A stretch of DNA of 64,000 nt, taken from positions 1 to 64,000 of the forward strand of contig JAJFVF010000008.1 in NCBI GenBank assembly GCA_021371935.1. The letters are read 5' to 3'. The notes beneath the pieces are model-generated. The model was not told the DNA's origin, did no database searches, and saw only the letters and a list, made by a program, of their open reading frames with translations. Both the position numbers and the translations under genes were made by a program. This DNA is from a bacterium. GTDB lineage: Bacteria > Armatimonadota > UBA5829. This document shows positions 56,152 through 64,000 of the stretch, piece after piece; the first letter of the stretch is position 1; every line of letters starts with the position of its first letter.

Positions 56152-58586
56152 AATTAATAAGCCTTGAACTCAAAAACTTTAGACAGCATATCGATTCGTC
56201 GATCACCTTCACCGACGGCGTGACCGGCATCATCGGTCCAAACGGCGCGGGCAAGTCCACAGTGCTGGAGGCTCTCGCGTGGGCGCTCTATGGCGCGCCC
56301 GCAGTCCGCGGGACAAACGACACTATCCGCACCAAGGCAAGCGAGGGTGGGGCAAAGGTCGGCGTGAACCTCACGTTCGAGCTTGGTGGTTCGGTCTATA
56401 AAGTGGCGCGCACGCTTGACAGTCATGGCAAGTCGGGTACGGCTGTATTGGAAGTCGATGGCCGTCCACTGCGCTCGGGCATGACTGAGGTTTCCGAGTC
56501 GGTCACAAAGCTGCTCGGCATGGATTACCGCGCATTCTTCACGAGTTTCTTCACGGGTCAGAAGGCTCTGGAGTTTATGGCTTCGATGGACGGTCGAGCG
56601 CGTGCGGCTTCTATAGGCAAGATGCTGGGTTATGACCGGGTCACCAAGGCTCGCGACAAGGCAAATGAGGATCGCAAGGGTCTGAACCGTGAGATTGAGG
56701 GACTGGAAAAGGGTCTTGCCGACCCGGAGGAGCTTAAGGAGCGCAAGAAAGAGGCCAATGCACGGCTTGCTATGGCTAAATCGTCTCTTGCCGAGGCCGA
56801 GAGAGTCCAAAAGACATCGGCTGAGGCAGTTGACAAGCTCAAACCGATGAAAGAGGCTTCGGATCAAAAGTCGAAGCGCTTCGATGAGATATCGCGCAGA
56901 CTGGAGTTCGACCGTGCGGATGTCAAACGTTCCGGGGACCGCATGACCCAGATCAAGGCCGAGCTTGCCGATATGGAGTCGAAACAGAAGGAACTTGATG
57001 CTCTGGCGCCAAAGCTGGATGAATTCGAGCAGGCAAAGGTCGAATATCGAAAATTGGCGGAGCTTCAAAAACATGAGGGCGACCGCCAGCGTTTGGTTGG
57101 TCAGATTGCAGCGATTGAGCAGGATATCAAGCGTTTGCAGTCGCGTGAGAGGGAACTGGCTAGGGTGGACGAGGGTCAACTGCGCGCATCTGCGGCGCTT
57201 GCAGCGGGTGAGCAGGCTCTTGCCAAGTCCGAAGAGATGCTGCGCACGGCAAGAGAGCAAAGAATAGCACAGGAGCATACTGACAAGGCGCAGATAAATA
57301 ATCTCATGTCACGACAGGCTGAGATCGAGGCCAAACGTGCACAGATTGCCGAGGCGGGAGCCAAGGGCGCATGCCCGACATGCGAGAGACCGCTTGGTGA
57401 CGAACTGCCCACAGTACTAGCCAATTTCGATGCTCAAATAAAAGATATCACTGACCAGATCGCACAGGTACAGAGTAATACTGCTGCGCGTAAGTCTGAC
57501 TCAGCGCAGATTCAGAAGATGGAAGCAGAGCGCGCAAACTTTGCAGCCCAGATCGAAAAGCTCAGAAATGAAAAAGCTGCTGCAGATGCGCTTGTTGCGG
57601 AGAAAAAGAGTCTTGGTGAGCAGATACATTCGCGCATGGCTGAACATGATTCCATGCGAAAGCAAATCGAATCGATCCCAGGTGGTTTCGATCAGACCAG
57701 GTATGCCGAACTGCGTAAGGCGGGCGACGAACTTCGTCCATTTCATGATCGTGCCATAGCCTTGAAGTCGGCTTTGGAACGCCTGCCTGCTGTCCGCACA
57801 GAGATTTCAGAACTTGAAGCAGGACTCGCAGCCCGGGTAAAGGAGATTGAGGAGTCACAGAAGACTCTGGCGGACCTTGCGTTTTCGCCGGATGACCGCG
57901 AGAAGCTCATGCGTGAGTATGAAGAGGCGACTGCCGCGCTGAATGCGTCTGCTCTTCAGCTCGAACGCGAGCATGGTGAGGTAAATATCGCGAGTGCGCT
58001 GCATACTGCAATCGAGCGTGAGGAGGAGCAGTATAAGTCCAGGATGGAGGGTCTGAAGCATAAGCGCTCGGAGCGCTTGCATTTGGAGACTCTTGCCCAA
58101 GCAATGGATAAGCTCAGAGCCGAACTCAACGACAGAATTCGCCCCGAGCTTGAGGCCATAGCAAGCGAGCTTCTGGCAATGATGACTGACGGCCGCTACG
58201 ATACACTTGAGATCAACGACAGCTACCAGGCCACCATCCGTGACGACGGCGAACTCAAACCGGTAATTTCAGGCGGTGAGGATGATATAGTGAACCTGGC
58301 GCTGAGGTTGGCGATATCTCAGATGATAGCCGATAGGGCAGGGCAGTCTTTCTCACTGCTGGTTTTGGACGAGGTATTCGGTTCGCTGGATGACAGCCGC
58401 CGTGACAATGTGATATCTCTCCTGCAAAACCTCAAGAACAGATTCGAGCAGATAATCTTGATTACTCACGTAGAGTCGATCCATGATGCTGTGGATAACT
58501 GTTTGTGGGTAGCTTTTGACGAGCGTACAAAGACAAGCCGACTCATCGACCGCATCGAGCAGCCTCTGGCCGGCATCACGCTATAG
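56148..58586 (+). CDS. sbcC: Rad50/SbcC-type ATPase of DNA repair
   Basis: SMC-like ATPase, 812 residues: short compared with E. coli SbcC (about 1050) and near the size of archaeal Rad50. Walker A 'GIIGPNGAGKSTVLEALAWALYG' (K36) at the N-terminus, then long coiled coils to both sides of a zinc hook 'GACPTCERPLGDE' (C409, C412), then signature 'VISGGEDDIVNLALRLAIS', Walker B 'LLVLDEVFGSLDD' and 'ILITHVESIHD'. The two cysteines fold against those of a second molecule. Its TAG stop (58584-58586) is part of R1 copy e. Confidence 0.95.
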   Translation: MKLISLELKNFRQHIDSSITFTDGVTGIIGPNGAGKSTVLEALAWALYGAPAVRGTNDTIRTKASEGGAKVGVNLTFELGGSVYKVARTLDSHGKSGTAVLEVDGRPLRSGMTEVSESVTKLLGMDYRAFFTSFFTGQKALEFMASMDGRARAASIGKMLGYDRVTKARDKANEDRKGLNREIEGLEKGLADPEELKERKKEANARLAMAKSSLAEAERVQKTSAEAVDKLKPMKEASDQKSKRFDEISRRLEFDRADVKRSGDRMTQIKAELADMESKQKELDALAPKLDEFEQAKVEYRKLAELQKHEGDRQRLVGQIAAIEQDIKRLQSRERELARVDEGQLRASAALAAGEQALAKSEEMLRTAREQRIAQEHTDKAQINNLMSRQAEIEAKRAQIAEAGAKGACPTCERPLGDELPTVLANFDAQIKDITDQIAQVQSNTAARKSDSAQIQKMEAERANFAAQIEKLRNEKAAADALVAEKKSLGEQIHSRMAEHDSMRKQIESIPGGFDQTRYAELRKAGDELRPFHDRAIALKSALERLPAVRTEISELEAGLAARVKEIEESQKTLADLAFSPDDREKLMREYEEATAALNASALQLEREHGEVNIASALHTAIEREEEQYKSRMEGLKHKRSERLHLETLAQAMDKLRAELNDRIRPELEAIASELLAMMTDGRYDTLEINDSYQATIRDDGELKPVISGGEDDIVNLALRLAISQMIADRAGQSFSLLVLDEVFGSLDDSRRDNVISLLQNLKNRFEQIILITHVESIHDAVDNCLWVAFDERTKTSRLIDRIEQPLAGITL

Positions 58587-58660
58587 CACGCATTATTCAC
58601 GAGGAGCGTGAATAATGCTATCGAATCCCTGATTATGCACTTTCCGCATAATCAAGGCTA
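58583..58660 (+). repeat. R1 double-hairpin element, copy e
   Basis: Hairpin 1: GCATTATTCACG (58590-58601) / CGTGAATAATGC (58607-58618) around AGGAG. Hairpin 2: GATTATGC (58631-58638) / GCATAATC (58646-58653), with imperfect outer pairs. The left boundary TAG is the sbcC stop; the right boundary is GCTA. Confidence 0.88.
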
Positions 58661-58670
58661 TAAAAACGAG

Positions 58671-58766
58671 CTATTTCCTCTTCTTAGACTCTTCTCGAAG
58701 CCTTGCCTTGTAGTTTTCTTGCGCTCGTTTTCTGGTTCTTCTAAGTTCCTTAGCTCTTACTCTCAG
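58671..58766 (-). CDS. Putative 31-residue basic protein (CTG start), too short for standard calling
   Basis: Reads '(M)RVRAKELRRTRKRAQENY' and continues basic ('KARLREESKKRK') to a TAG at 58671. More than 40% is Arg or Lys and the pattern looks like a nucleic-acid-binding helix. CTG at 58766 is the only usable start; GGGGGTG (58774-58780) lies seven bases before it, and an ideal promoter precedes. An in-frame stop is present three codons upstream. The alternative is a small RNA: AAAACGAGC inside it pairs with GCTCGTTTT at its end. No family recognised with certainty. Confidence 0.45.
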   Translation of the reverse strand: MRVRAKELRRTRKRAQENYKARLREESKKRK

Positions 58767-58795
58767 TGTAGTTCACCCCCATCATCAGTGAGTCT

Positions 58796-58824
58796 ATTAT
58801 AAGATCGCATTCAAGAGGTGTCAA
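58796..58824 (-). promoter_or_regulatory. Perfect sigma-70-type promoter on the minus strand
   Basis: On the minus strand TTGACA (58819-58824), 17-bp spacer and TATAAT (58796-58801); all 12 consensus bases match. It would start transcription near 58789, a few bases before the GGGGGTG site and the basic ORF. Confidence 0.85.
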
Positions 58825-58839
58825 GGGCAAGTGGCAAAC

Positions 58840-58874
58840 TGACACAATGACACAAGTGTGACAAAATGTCACCA
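58840..58874. promoter_or_regulatory. Operator-like GACACA/TGTCAC repeats
   Basis: GTGACA-AAA-TGTCAC (58858-58872) is an exact 6-bp inverted repeat. Two further GACACAA direct repeats (58841-58847 and 58849-58855) precede it. They lie about 35 bp upstream of the minus-strand promoter and 125 bp before the gene at 58997. A repressor site is possible; no regulator gene is next to it. Confidence 0.4.
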
Positions 58875-58996
58875 TTACGTTTTGTGTAGAAATCGTCAGG
58901 GGTAATTACTGCGGCAGTGGACAAAAGCAGCAAATAATACCGCTGCTTGTCACTAGAAGTAGTAGTTAACCTGTCAACAACTAGAAGGAGGAATGA

Positions 58997-59992
58997 ATGA
59001 TGGTTCGGTACAGTCTCTTGTTTGTGATGGTTGCCGTGTTGATTGTGATGAGCACAGGCGCATCTCTTGCAGTCTTCCCGAAGCCGGATGGCTACATGGA
59101 TGTTGAAATGCAGCGCGGTTGGTATAACAACCAGCTTGCATGGTTTGTGCCATGTGAGACCAACAGCATATCGTTTGCGTGGAGTTACGACCTGGATCTG
59201 AGTAAAAAACTCAGCAGCCTGATTGGAAATGCAAATGCCTATATGTACATTTTCACAAATTCAAGTCAGAATCCGGTTTTTTCAGCGGCTCCGGGCGGCA
59301 CCTATTCGGGCATTTGGCAGATTGTGTATGTCGAGTGGATCACGACTCCGTGGGTGGTCATGAATTCCGATGACTATGATGAGAACACAAACCCGCATGG
59401 CATGCCGCTTGATGGTGTCCAGGCCGATTTGACCCCATCAGATACTGTGATCGATGCTCCCATAGTGGCGACAGGCCCGCTTGGCGGCAAATGGGTTTCT
59501 ACCGGCTCCAAATACAGGATCAAACAGGCGCAGGTTTTACCCAATTATGCGTATACCAAAATAATAATGCTGCCCTATTGGTATACATATGCTCAGGATG
59601 ATTTCACAGGTTATGTTTCCCAAGTGCTGGTATTTATTACCGATGCCGCAAGCAGCACGGTTGCAAACCTTGTCGGTGCGAACGTCGCTCCTCTGCTGGC
59701 TGCAGCAGATGTTGCCAACACACAAAATTTCTGGTCTGTAAATCCGCTCAAGCCGCCTTATCAGTATCCGGTTATCAGCGAGGCGCCGGTATATGATGAC
59801 GTTAATTGGTTCAATACCAATGATGATTACAGCCCTGTAAACATATATCAGGCGGTCGTCAGAGGCACGCTGCCGTACAGCGCGACTGTAACCACTGATG
59901 ATTATCTGGTATATCTGCTCGGCACGGGTGGTCTGGTCACGTCAGGTTCTGCAAGCAATATAAATGCGCATGTATTGACGGATATCGACTGA
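58997..59992 (+). CDS. Secreted protein of unknown function
   Basis: 331 residues. A signal peptide ('VRYSLLFVMVAVLIVMSTGASLAV') is followed by a mostly beta-type domain with many aromatic residues ('WSYDLDLSKKLSSLIGNANAYMYIF', 'IWQIVYVEWITTPWVVMNSDDYDENTNPHG', 'YWYTYAQDDFTGYVSQVLVFITD'). No cysteine-rich, PEP-CTERM or lipobox signal is visible. AAGGAGGA at 58984-58991 is a strong ribosome binding site, and a terminator follows, so it is an independent unit. Family unknown. Confidence 0.75.
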   Translation: MMVRYSLLFVMVAVLIVMSTGASLAVFPKPDGYMDVEMQRGWYNNQLAWFVPCETNSISFAWSYDLDLSKKLSSLIGNANAYMYIFTNSSQNPVFSAAPGGTYSGIWQIVYVEWITTPWVVMNSDDYDENTNPHGMPLDGVQADLTPSDTVIDAPIVATGPLGGKWVSTGSKYRIKQAQVLPNYAYTKIIMLPYWYTYAQDDFTGYVSQVLVFITDAASSTVANLVGANVAPLLAAADVANTQNFWSVNPLKPPYQYPVISEAPVYDDVNWFNTNDDYSPVNIYQAVVRGTLPYSATVTTDDYLVYLLGTGGLVTSGSASNINAHVLTDID

Positions 59993-60002
59993 TATTTCAT
60001 CT

Positions 60003-60037
60003 CAGCCCTGCGATGTTTTGCGGGGCTGTTTTTTTGT
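60003..60037 (+). terminator. Intrinsic terminator after the secreted-protein gene
   Basis: CAGCCCTGC / GCGGGGCTG hairpin (60003-60028, one mismatch) followed by TTTTTTT. Confidence 0.88.
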
Positions 60038-60216
60038 CTATAGCTCAACAATTAGTCAAATGTGCCTGCTACCTTAAGTTCGGAAGAATATTAATGGGAT
60101 AATTGTGAGCAAAATCTTAAGCAAAAGAAGGAATCTGCTGCAGTCTGCTGGAAATATTTTTGTAATAAGCTCAGCTTATATGCTTCGCGGGCCTATGTCC
60201 TGATGATTGTTTACAT

Positions 60217-60245
60217 TTGCTAAGACGGTTTTCTTGTGGGATAAT
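60217..60245 (+). promoter_or_regulatory. Probable promoter for the PaaK-ACT-Liv cluster
   Basis: TTGCTA (60217-60222), 17-bp spacer and GATAAT (60240-60245), 65 bp before the ATG at 60310. The rest of the 317-bp gap (59993-60309) holds a terminator, a hairpin and an R5-like fragment AGGAATCTGCTG (60130-60141). Confidence 0.55.
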
Positions 60246-60257
60246 ATGCAGAGCTTA

Positions 60258-60289
60258 AGAAACTTTTACAAAGTTTCTAACCTCTTTTT
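60258..60289 (+). terminator. Hairpin with T-run in the leader of the CoA ligase gene (possible attenuator)
   Basis: AGAAACTTT (60258-60266), TAC loop, AAAGTTTCT (60270-60278), then AACCTCTTTTT. It lies between the likely promoter and the ribosome binding site GGAGG (60294-60298), so it could act as an attenuator. Confidence 0.5.
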
Positions 60290-60309
60290 GTGCGGAGGCA
60301 ACATATAAA

Positions 60310-61620
60310 ATGCATTATTGGAATAAAGACGCCGAATGCGTCGACCGAGGCGAGTTGGATGCGCTGCGCAACTATCGGTTGATGAAGACGGTCAGGCATG
60401 CTTATGAGAATGTTCCGGCCTACAAGCGCAAGTTTGACGAAATAGGCCTGCGTCCCGAGCATATACGCGGCATAGAGGATATCTCCAAGATACCGTTTAC
60501 CACCAAGGTTGACTTCAGGGACAATTATCCATTTGGCATGTATGCGGTATCGATGGACAAGGTGGTCAGGGTCCATGCGAGTTCCGGCACGACAGGCAAA
60601 CCTGTCGTGGTAGGCTATACACAAGGTGATATTGGAATATGGGCGGAATGTATAGCGCGCACGCTGGGCGCAGGCGGCACCACCAAGGGTGACATAGTGC
60701 AGAATGCGTATGGATATGGTTTGTTTACCGGTGGGCTGGGTGCGCACTGCGGTGCCGAGCGCATAGGTGCATCCGTAGTGCCAATCTCGGGCGGCAACAC
60801 CAAGCGCCAGATCCAGATCATGCAGGATTTCGGGAGCACGGTCTTGTGTTGCACTCCCAGTTACGCCGAGCTTATCGGAGAGACTGCTCATGAGATGGGT
60901 GTGGATACTTCCAAACTGCCGCTGAAGGCTGCGTTTCTCGGCGCGGAGCCATGGACTGAAAATATGCGCCGCAAGATCGAAGAGCTGCTCAATATAGATG
61001 CTCTGGACATATACGGTCTGAGCGAGGTCATGGGTCCGGGCGTTGCGTATGAGTGTCTGGAAAAGAACGGTCTTCATATCAATGAGGATCATTTCATAGC
61101 CGAGATAGTCGACCCGGATACGGACGAGCCGCTGCCGCCGGGCAGCAAGGGCGAGCTTGTCTTTACCAGCCTGACAAAAGAGGCTCTGCCGATCCTTCGC
61201 TATAGGACTCACGACATCACATATATGTTTGACGAACCATGCCCCTGCGGGCGAACGTTCAACAGAGTTCACAGAATAATGGGCAGGACTGACGACATGC
61301 TCATCGTTCGCGGTGTTAATGTGTTCCCGAGCCAGATAGAGAGTGTCTTGATGGAAATGGAAGGCACTGAGCCGCATTACATGATCGTTGTGGACCGCAG
61401 CGAAGGTGAGATGGACACGATGGAGGTCTGGGTAGAAGTCTCTCCCGAACTGGTTTCGGATGAGGTTAGAGCACTGGAGGCCATGGAGCGCAAGATTGCA
61501 GGCGAGTTGCATTCATTGTTGGGCATTTCGCTGAAGGTCAAACTTGTGGAGCCAAAGAGCATAGCACGCAGTGAAGGCAAGGCGAAGAGAATTGTTGACA
61601 GGAGGGATCTGTACAAATGA
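60310..61620 (+). CDS. Phenylacetate-CoA ligase family (PaaK-like) adenylate-forming enzyme
   Basis: ATP-dependent acyl-CoA synthetase, 436 residues. ATP-binding P-loop '[19 protein letters not shown]', '[28 protein letters not shown]', '[18 protein letters not shown]', '[15 protein letters not shown]' and '[24 protein letters not shown]' are PaaK signatures; C-terminal lysine '[15 protein letters not shown]'. Substrate is likely an aryl acetate such as phenylacetate or indoleacetate. It overlaps a tandem ACT gene by 4 bp and precedes LivK/LivH, a set found in organisms that ferment aromatic amino acids. Confidence 0.9.
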   Translation: MHYWNKDAECVDRGELDALRNYRLMKTVRHAYENVPAYKRKFDEIGLRPEHIRGIEDISKIPFTTKVDFRDNYPFGMYAVSMDKVVRVHASSGTTGKPVVVGYTQGDIGIWAECIARTLGAGGTTKGDIVQNAYGYGLFTGGLGAHCGAERIGASVVPISGGNTKRQIQIMQDFGSTVLCCTPSYAELIGETAHEMGVDTSKLPLKAAFLGAEPWTENMRRKIEELLNIDALDIYGLSEVMGPGVAYECLEKNGLHINEDHFIAEIVDPDTDEPLPPGSKGELVFTSLTKEALPILRYRTHDITYMFDEPCPCGRTFNRVHRIMGRTDDMLIVRGVNVFPSQIESVLMEMEGTEPHYMIVVDRSEGEMDTMEVWVEVSPELVSDEVRALEAMERKIAGELHSLLGISLKVKLVEPKSIARSEGKAKRIVDRRDLYK

Positions 61621-62048
61621 AAGTAAGTCAGCTATCTGTATTTATAGAAAACAAATCAGGTCGTCTTGCGGATGTAACTCGGACTCTGGCGGACTCTGGT
61701 ATCAATGTGCGTGCATTATCGATTGCCGACACCATCGATTATGGTCTTCTCAGGCTTATAGTCAACGATCCTGCCCAGGCGAAGTCGGTACTGACGAAGG
61801 CAGGTTTCACTGTTGCGCTGACAGAGGTGCTGGCAATTGAGGTTCCCGACAAGCCCGGTGGTCTGGCCGGAATAATAGACGCATTTGCCGAGTGCGGCCT
61901 AAACATCGAGTATATGTATGCATTTGTCGGTGCTTCCGGCGAGAACGCGATAGTGATATTCAGGGTCGAAAAGGTCGACGAGGCTATTACGTCTTTGCAG
62001 AAGAAGGGCGTCAAGATCCTCGACGGCGAGACACTATATGCAATCTGA
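61617..62048 (+). CDS. Tandem ACT-domain protein
   Basis: 143 residues with two ACT folds: '[45 protein letters not shown]' (1-65) and '[35 protein letters not shown]' (about 72-140). Without a catalytic domain it is an amino-acid-sensing or regulatory partner. It is coupled by a 4-bp overlap with the PaaK-type ligase, a pairing found in many anaerobic or aromatic-acid-using bacteria. A possible role is regulation by aromatic amino acids, by analogy. Confidence 0.9.
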   Translation: MKVSQLSVFIENKSGRLADVTRTLADSGINVRALSIADTIDYGLLRLIVNDPAQAKSVLTKAGFTVALTEVLAIEVPDKPGGLAGIIDAFAECGLNIEYMYAFVGASGENAIVIFRVEKVDEAITSLQKKGVKILDGETLYAI

Positions 62049-62137
62049 GTAAATACGGCCTTGAACTTATACCAGAAAACAAAAACTAATACTCAATAAT
62101 CAATAATCAATCGAAAATCAATTGGGGGGTTAGGAGA

Positions 62138-63289
62138 ATGGTTAAGCGTTTGCTGGTTTTGTTGGTTGTTGTAGTTATTGCAGTGCTGGTTGTTGCACCG
62201 AGTTGGGGTGCAAAGGGTGCAAAAAAACCGTATGTCATCGGTGCGATCTTCTCGACCACTGGTGACAATGCTCCTCTGGGTGTGCCGGAGCGCGAAACTG
62301 TCCAGATGCTTGTAGAAAAGGTAAACAAGTCTGGCGGCATCAAGGGTCGTCCGGTAAAGGTTGAGTTTTACGATGACGGCGGCAGTCCTGCGCAGGCGGT
62401 GCAGGCGTGTCAAAAATTGCTGGCCAACAAGGAAGTGGTTGCAATAATCGGTCCCACTCTTTCGGGTCCGAGTCTGGCGATTACTCAAATGTGCCAGAAT
62501 GCGAAGGTGCCGCTCGTCTCATGCGCGGCAAGCATCAAGATTGTCGAGCCGGTGAAGCCATATGTCTTCAAGACGGCGCAGGCCGATTCGCTCGCGGTTG
62601 AAAAGATCATCGTCTATTTGAAGTCGAAGAAGATCAAGCGTGTGGGATTTATAAATGATTCCAATGCATATGGTTCCAGCGGCCGCGATCAGTGGATGGC
62701 TGTAGCAGCGAAGGCTGGGATCAAGACGGTTGCGCTGGAATCGTTTAACACAGCCGACACTTCTATGACGGCTCAGCTCACCAAGATCCGCGCTGCAAAG
62801 CCTCAGGCAATCATCTGCTGGGGCACAAATCCCGGTCCTGCGATTGTGGCCAAGGATGTGAAGCGACTTGGGATCAAGATACCATTGATTATGAGTCATG
62901 GCGTCGCGAACATGAAGTTCATCGAACTCGCTGGAAGCGCAGCCGAGGGTGTGATATTTCCCGCCGGCAAGCTGATTGTTGCCAAAGAGATATCATCATC
63001 CGATCTTCAGAAGAAGCAGCTTGTGAAGTATTCCTCTCAGTATATTAAGACGTATAAAAGGCCTGCAAACACATTCGGCGGGCATGCGTGGGATGCGTTC
63101 ACACTTGTGACGGATGCCATAAAGAAGGTGGGCGGCGACCGCGCGAAAGTCAGAAAAGCGATAGAGGGCCAGAAGAAGTTTGTCGGCATCAGCGGTGTAT
63201 TTGATTTCAGTTCAAAAGATCATGCCGGCCTGGACAAGAATGCTTTTGCTCTCGTTCAGATAAAAAACGGCAAGTGGGCGCTCAAATAG
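62138..63289 (+). CDS. livK: Branched-chain amino acid ABC transporter substrate-binding protein
   Basis: 383 residues. Signal peptide 'RLLVLLVVVVIAVLVVAPSWGA', then the type I periplasmic binding fold: 'KPYVIGAIFSTTGDNAPLGVPERETVQMLVEKVNKSGGIKGRPVKVEFYDDGG' in short blocks, 'AQACQKLLANKEVVAIIGPTLSGPSLAI', 'RVGFINDSNAYGSSGRDQWM' and 'GGHAWDAFTLVTDAIKK'. Length and motifs are typical of LivK/HAAT proteins. Ligand may be a branched-chain or an aromatic amino acid, given the PaaK/ACT neighbours. A permease follows. Confidence 0.93.
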   Translation: MVKRLLVLLVVVVIAVLVVAPSWGAKGAKKPYVIGAIFSTTGDNAPLGVPERETVQMLVEKVNKSGGIKGRPVKVEFYDDGGSPAQAVQACQKLLANKEVVAIIGPTLSGPSLAITQMCQNAKVPLVSCAASIKIVEPVKPYVFKTAQADSLAVEKIIVYLKSKKIKRVGFINDSNAYGSSGRDQWMAVAAKAGIKTVALESFNTADTSMTAQLTKIRAAKPQAIICWGTNPGPAIVAKDVKRLGIKIPLIMSHGVANMKFIELAGSAAEGVIFPAGKLIVAKEISSSDLQKKQLVKYSSQYIKTYKRPANTFGGHAWDAFTLVTDAIKKVGGDRAKVRKAIEGQKKFVGISGVFDFSSKDHAGLDKNAFALVQIKNGKWALK

Positions 63290-63309
63290 CACCTAATAGT
63301 GTGAAATAC

Positions 63310-63402
63310 AGGAGGTTGGAAGTTTCGCATCCAGCCTCCTATTAATTTTGGTTAACTGGTGACGATTCGGAGGTCGCCACTCATCAGTTTGGATAGTTAA
63401 CC
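63310..63402 (+). terminator. Hairpins in the livK-livH gap
   Basis: First hairpin: AGGAGGTTGGA (63310-63320) / TCCAGCCTCCT (63330-63340), then ATTAATTTT. Second, nested: GGTTAACT (63350-63357) with AGTTAACC (63395-63402), enclosing GGTGACGA/TCGCCACT. These could lower expression of the permease relative to the binding protein. Confidence 0.5.
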
Positions 63403-63466
63403 GAACGGTGATGGTCCGGGCTTTTGGCTCTCCACTCTCCGCTCTCAGCTATTATCGAGGTAGTAA

Positions 63467-64000
63467 TTGGATCAATTAGGTCAGATTCCCCAACTGGTAG
63501 TCTCAGGGATTACCAGCGGATGCATATATGCGATAGTAGCGATCGGTTTTTCGATCATCTACAATTCCACCCAGGTGATTAACTTAGCTCAGGGTGAGTT
63601 TGTGATGATAGGCGCAATGGTTGCCGCAGTGCTGGTAGCGAAGTTCAGCCTGGCTGTTGCATTTCCGGTTGCGGTCATTGCGGGATGTCTGGTCGGCGCA
63701 TTTGTGGCACTTTGCGTAATCATACCGCACAAGAAAGCGTCTTTGGTGACACTGATAATCATCACCGTAGGCGCTTCGATAATGTTTCGCGGTCTTGCAC
63801 AGCTTTTTTGGGGTGAGCAGGCGATTCCGGTTGCTCCGTTTACGGGCAGGGTGACGCAATTTGGCGTTGAGGATCGAATTTTCCATATATTTGGAGCCGC
63901 AGCCAGAGCACAGGACCTATGGGTCGTAGGGATTACGGCGCTGCTGGTTATCGGAATGCACTTATTCTATAAATACACGCTGGTCGGTCAGGCGATGCGT
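63467..64000 (+). CDS. livH: Branched-chain amino acid ABC transporter permease (LivH), 3' end cut by window
   Basis: An open frame of 178 codons from TTG 63467 to the window edge; GAGG at 63457-63460 supports the start. Membrane helices alternate with short loops; 'GITSGCIYAIVAIGFSIIYNSTQVINLAQGEFVMIGAM' is the canonical LivH start (the NxTxxINxAQGEFxM motif), followed by 'LVTLIIITVGASIMFRGLAQLFWG'. Typical length is about 290 residues, so about 110 lie beyond the edge. Same transporter as the preceding LivK. Confidence 0.9.
   Translation, partial: MDQLGQIPQLVVSGITSGCIYAIVAIGFSIIYNSTQVINLAQGEFVMIGAMVAAVLVAKFSLAVAFPVAVIAGCLVGAFVALCVIIPHKKASLVTLIIITVGASIMFRGLAQLFWGEQAIPVAPFTGRVTQFGVEDRIFHIFGAAARAQDLWVVGITALLVIGMHLFYKYTLVGQAMR

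Noticed and set aside
60277-61512. 411-codon minus-strand frame opposite the PaaK-type ligase
   Set aside because: Antisense to a well-supported enzyme with all motifs; no ribosome binding site or recognisable protein pattern.

Overview
The window comes from a bacterial chromosome of roughly 50-55% G+C with mostly Shine-Dalgarno-led genes. It carries three PEP-CTERM secreted proteins, two tandem GspF/PilC-like proteins, a large (Bacillus-type) SRP RNA beside dnaX, and an uncharacteristic number of intergenic double-hairpin repeats. An Armatimonadota-like or related environmental lineage is my best guess; no 16S or other diagnostic marker is in the window, so this is inference. Nearly all the sequence is coding, and no transposase, integrase, phage structural gene or CRISPR array is visible. 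LAYOUT. 0-13 kb: tRNA-Trp, secE, nusG, rplK, rplA, a small membrane protein, an L10 leader with attenuator, rplJ, rplL, then a consensus promoter, rpoB and rpoC (transcription and translation core), closed by a strong terminator. 13-24 kb: a BON-domain protein, a stand-alone 5'-nucleotidase C-terminal domain protein with an M28 peptidase, RidA, a URO-D family protein coupled to panB, a J-domain/TPR membrane protein coupled to a GspF protein with a second GspF behind it, folK, and an aldose epimerase. 24-31 kb: a Ser-rich protein, a YhcH/YiaL protein, two PEP-CTERM proteins, a zinc-ribbon protein, a UvrD/PcrA helicase and a membrane protein. 31-39 kb: two GT2 glycosyltransferases with a HAD phosphatase, an EF-Tu-domain-2-like small protein, the DUF711/ACT pair, a PNPOx-like protein, a CPA2 antiporter and a GH130 phosphorylase. 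39-42.3 kb: three tRNAs, SRP RNA, dnaX and ybaB. 42.3-45.6 kb: a repeat-packed intergenic region, a PEP-CTERM protein and a subtilisin-like protease. 45.8-58.8 kb: the most interesting region. It holds a metallophosphoesterase-PHP fusion with a Sir2 deacylase, then NurA, a DUF4365-like protein, HerA, a KAP-NTPase/leucine-rich-repeat protein, Mre11 (SbcD) and Rad50 (SbcC). This is an archaeal-style HerA-NurA-Mre11-Rad50 DNA end-resection set into which two A+T-rich, defence-like genes have been inserted. A tiny basic ORF with a perfect sigma-70-type promoter lies just behind it on the other strand. 59-64 kb: a secreted protein, a PaaK-type CoA ligase with a tandem ACT protein, and the start of a branched-chain amino acid ABC transporter (LivK, LivH cut by the window end). 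INTERGENIC DNA. At least eight dispersed repeat families occur. The clearest are R1 (about 80 bp, two hairpins, five copies, paired-base covariation), R2 (three copies) and R3 (three copies). In addition there are degenerate 7-bp-period phrases in about 20 gaps, and known-type widespread repeats (GEAPAEP, CATTCCGA, CATTCCCGCGAAAGCGGG and CCTCTCC-type). The five R1 copies lie beside housekeeping genes and bracket the 45.6-58.7 kb region, and two of them supply the stop codon of the adjoining gene.
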